64,000 nucleotides of DNA from Trifolium pratense (Eukaryota; Streptophyta; Magnoliopsida; Fabales; Fabaceae), in assembly GCF_020283565.1 (NCBI RefSeq), contig NC_060063.1, forward strand, positions 26,280,777 through 26,344,776. The letters run 5' to 3'. Within the stretch, counting starts at the first letter, position 1, and each line of letters starts with the position of its first letter. Both the position numbers and the translations under genes were made by a program. The notes under the pieces are model-generated. The model was not told the DNA's origin. It did no database searches and saw nothing but the letters and a program-made list of their open reading frames with translations. Positions 61,480-64,000 of the stretch are shown here, one piece after another.

Positions 61480-61510
61480 TGTTATCAGAACCTCTATGAC
61501 TTAGTTACTC

Positions 61511-61994
61511 AGAAGAGTTTGAACAATGCATTTTTGGAGTTACTTGTTTATTTCTCTTTGTCCTCACTTTCTTATTCCTCTTAGTTTTGGCTAATTTCTT
61601 CTCCAAATCTTTCACCCTCCCAGTTAAATTTGAAATTACACTCAATTGTTTATTCCCAGCTTCAAACAACTCCTTCATCAACTTTCTTAGCTTCTAATTC
61701 TCTTCCAATAATTTTATGTCACCATTCAACTCTGCATCAACTTTTGTTTCTTGCTGCGCAAGCTTCTCTTCTGCTTCATTTTCACTCATCAACATTCAAC
61801 ATGTTAGCTACATCATTTCTTTCCAAGCATGCTTCTTCATTTCCTTGATCAGGACTTTCTACAGATGATAACTTAGTATCAATTCCAATTCTTAATTCCT
61901 CTATGTCCATTGGTGCATCCACTTTGATTTCATCATCTTCATTCTGCAATTCAATCTTTACCCAACCATCTGATTCCTCACTAGTAAATATGTG
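61511..61994 (-). pseudogene. BAG6-like co-chaperone pseudogene fragment
   Basis: On the minus strand 61994-61860 reads SEESDGWVKIELQNEDDEIK and MDIEELRIG, continuing to NMLNVDE. After a frameshift near 61795 the frame gives SENEAEEKLAQQETKVDAEL, a TAG near 61699, then KLRKLMKELFEAGNKQLSVI and TGRVKDLEKKLAK. The last segment matches my recollection of the C-terminus of plant BAG6-type proteins (ISNLTGRVKDLEKKL). The frameshift, stop and lack of the BAG domain make it a fragment. Homology should be confirmed. Confidence 0.6.
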
Positions 61995-62264
61995 AAAAAA
62001 AGGTAGTACTTTACCATATTAAATGAATAAATCTAGTAACATGACCATATTAATTATTTAATCAGCTTTGGCATGTTTGATTTCCTCATTTAGCATTCAT
62101 ATATTGTTTTTAGGATGTTTCAAAAATCGAAAGGGTTCCAAAAAGATCGCTGCCAATAATATGCTTTAGAGATGGAGGTCCCCCTCTACCAGATGCTTTA
62201 AACACATCTCTCAAATATTCAGCTATCTCAGGTAGAACTTAGAAGCCCCATCTAAACAAAATCA

Positions 62265-62462
62265 GGTCTTGTTTGGATAAAAGGCTTAATTAAATGCTTA
62301 TAGCATAAGCACTTATCATATTAGTGCTTACATATAAACTATTTTTGTAACAAAAGATAAAATAAAAGTCAAATTGTTTTCATATAAACTATAACCTATT
62401 TTCATAAGCTATCCTGTAGAGCTTATGAAAATAAGTTGAAAACAACTTATGAATTGTTTCTA
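62265..62462. mobile_element. MITE fragment, GGTCTTGTTTGGATAAA family
   Basis: The left end GGTCTTGTTTGGATAAA and the inner TTATAGCATAAGCACTTATC match the element at 62846. The right terminal repeat is missing. Just left of it, 62100-62240 has weak coding character but no recognised product. Confidence 0.5.
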
Positions 62463-62845
62463 TAACCCTTTTTTTTTCAGGAATAAATGGTCTTGATACG
62501 GAGCAGTGCAGTGCTTTCTTATGAAGAAAAATATCACTATGAAATTGACTAATGAGCTGGTATTGTTATAAGTATAACTCATAAGTCCTTTTATTTGTGT
62601 GTGATGTTATTGTATGTTAAGCTCAGTTTCTTCTTTCCTTTGTATCAAAACTAGATACACATGACTTTGTATCAAAGCTAAGCTTGTACTGAAAACTTGT
62701 GCAACACATATCGTTGAAAGAACCTACGTCAGTAACGATTTAAAATCTGTGTTTAATTATTGAGCAGCAAGACAAGAATGTTTCATTCATTTTTTGTCAT
62801 TTCAATACAACTAATAAAACTAGTATAAATTGTCCATTCCGATTG

Positions 62846-63070
62846 AGGCCTGTTTGGATAAACAATTTAATTAAGCGCTTATAGCATACGCGTTTATCAT
62901 ATAACTTATGTATAAGCTATTTCTATAATAAAGTCAAATTATTTTGACATAAATCATAAGTTATTTTCATTAATTTGCTATAATGAAGAGTTGCTGGAAA
63001 TGAGCTGAAAACAGTCTCACAAGTGTTTATTCTAATAGATAAGCTCAAATAATCCAATCCAAATATGCCT
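62846..63070. mobile_element. MITE, AGGCCTGTTTGGATAAA family
   Basis: Left end AGGCCTGTTTGGAT and right end, reverse-complemented, AGGCATATTTGGAT. The interior resembles 62265-62462 and, more distantly, 19029-19240. Target-site duplication unclear. Confidence 0.6.
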
Positions 63071-63499
63071 TGAAAACAAACTCAAGTATTGTATTATTGC
63101 ATCACATCTCAAAACAAATATTAATTCTTCAACTGATTCCAACTTTGCTCATTCAATCTCTTAAAACTTTTCTACTTCTGCAGATTATTCGTGACACATC
63201 GTAGTCCTTTAGTGCCAATATATAAGTGTGGAAGCTTGCACAAATTCGATGATGAGAGGGGATTTCTGTAACAGCACCGCCAATCCACTTTCATGCACAG
63301 TATCTGATGTCTACAATTCTACGATGGCGGCTACACTGAAGAATCCAACGATTGAAAATGCGGTGACCTGCAAAAGGGACCAAAAAAACCATTCTTCATG
63401 TACCCTCATCATCGAGAATATAAGTGGTTCGTTTTGTTTCTATACGCAATTCAAGATTTCATTTGTGTTCTGACGATTTCTGATGTGAATTCGGTGGGT

Positions 63500-63775
63500 C
63501 GTCCCCCCTTCCTACATGTTCCCCCACTAGAGCCTGCTTAAGACATATACACTATATTAATAATAATTAATAATAACTAATATAGTGTGTGACACATATG
63601 GTAGATATTTTAGTCCCTTAACCATTTAGTCCTGATCGAGTTTGATCCACAGCCGGTGCGTATGGATAAGTATTTGTTGGGAGAGGTCAACCCCTTAAAT
63701 GGATCTCAGTTACCTCGAGAGAATTAGTCTGCAGTTGCGCACGGATGATACCTTTGATTTAAAAAAAATAAAATA
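63500..63775 (+). repeat. Dispersed repeat, possibly SINE-derived
   Basis: CCGGTGCGTATGGATAAG and GAATTAGTCTGCAGTTGCGC followed by an A-rich tail look like a legume SINE-type repeat, from memory. There is no clear box A/B head. 63226-63473 has an open frame without a recognisable domain, and 63780-64000 is AT-rich with nothing assignable. Confidence 0.3.
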
Positions 63776-64000
63776 ATAATTAATAATAAATAATATGTTT
63801 AAAGGTCTAAATAAAATATAATCAATATATAATATGTTTGCAGGTCTAAATTAAAAGTCCACTCTATTAATATAAAAAATATATGGATGAATTAAATATA
63901 ATTTTATTAAAAGTCAAAAGTGTGAGATAAAAGTAATCCCATGTTGATTTAACAATAGAGATTAAAAAAAAAAGTTAGCTTTTAGCTTTTGTCTTATTGC

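Overview
This window is nuclear DNA of a flowering plant. Spliced genes with GT-AG introns, an ACC synthase, and plant retrotransposon lineages (Tat, Tekay-type chromovirus, Sirevirus) all fit. A papilionoid legume is my best guess, because the Sirevirus and several MITEs resemble legume families, but this was not tested by any search. Most of the window is transposable elements. Only two protein genes look intact and host-like.

Layout. 1-7117: minus-strand Tat-lineage Ty3/gypsy element, cut by the left edge, with decayed gag-pol and one complete LTR. 7118-13830: a LINE RNase H relic and short tandem repeats, broken by a hAT MITE (7400-8201) and a 5.4-kb hAT element (8275-13707). Both have 8-bp target-site duplications. 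The hAT transposase is broken by an internal duplication. 14251-14587: SAP18-like pseudogene. 15733-17300: intact three-exon gene for an unrecognised 187-residue protein. 17301-20764: MITEs and a TIR element.

20765-38457: a retrotransposon cluster. The outer element has 2.2-kb LTRs, a decayed interior and the order LTR-interior-LTR-partial interior. An intact, apparently very young Tekay-type element (26792-35642; 2184-bp LTRs, one long gag-pol frame) sits inside its second LTR. The cluster is bracketed by two copies of the same host sequence (19384-20741 and 38529-38960). Both families' LTRs carry arrays of small hairpins whose arms differ but stay complementary.

39662-44507: complete minus-strand ACC synthase gene (4 exons, 481 residues, type I tail) with a hAT MITE in intron 3. 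45680-48322: Helitron-like ends. 48505-48693: Mutator-like MITE. 48932-58820: nearly pristine minus-strand Sirevirus (Ty1/copia) with gag-pol, then a TAG in a leaky context, then an in-frame envelope-like frame and several repeated polypurine tracts. 58826-64000: TRIM-like element, a BAG6-like pseudogene, two related MITEs and another repeat.

The host genes show no operon-like or pathway relation to each other. Ethylene biosynthesis (ACC synthase) is the only recognisable host pathway.
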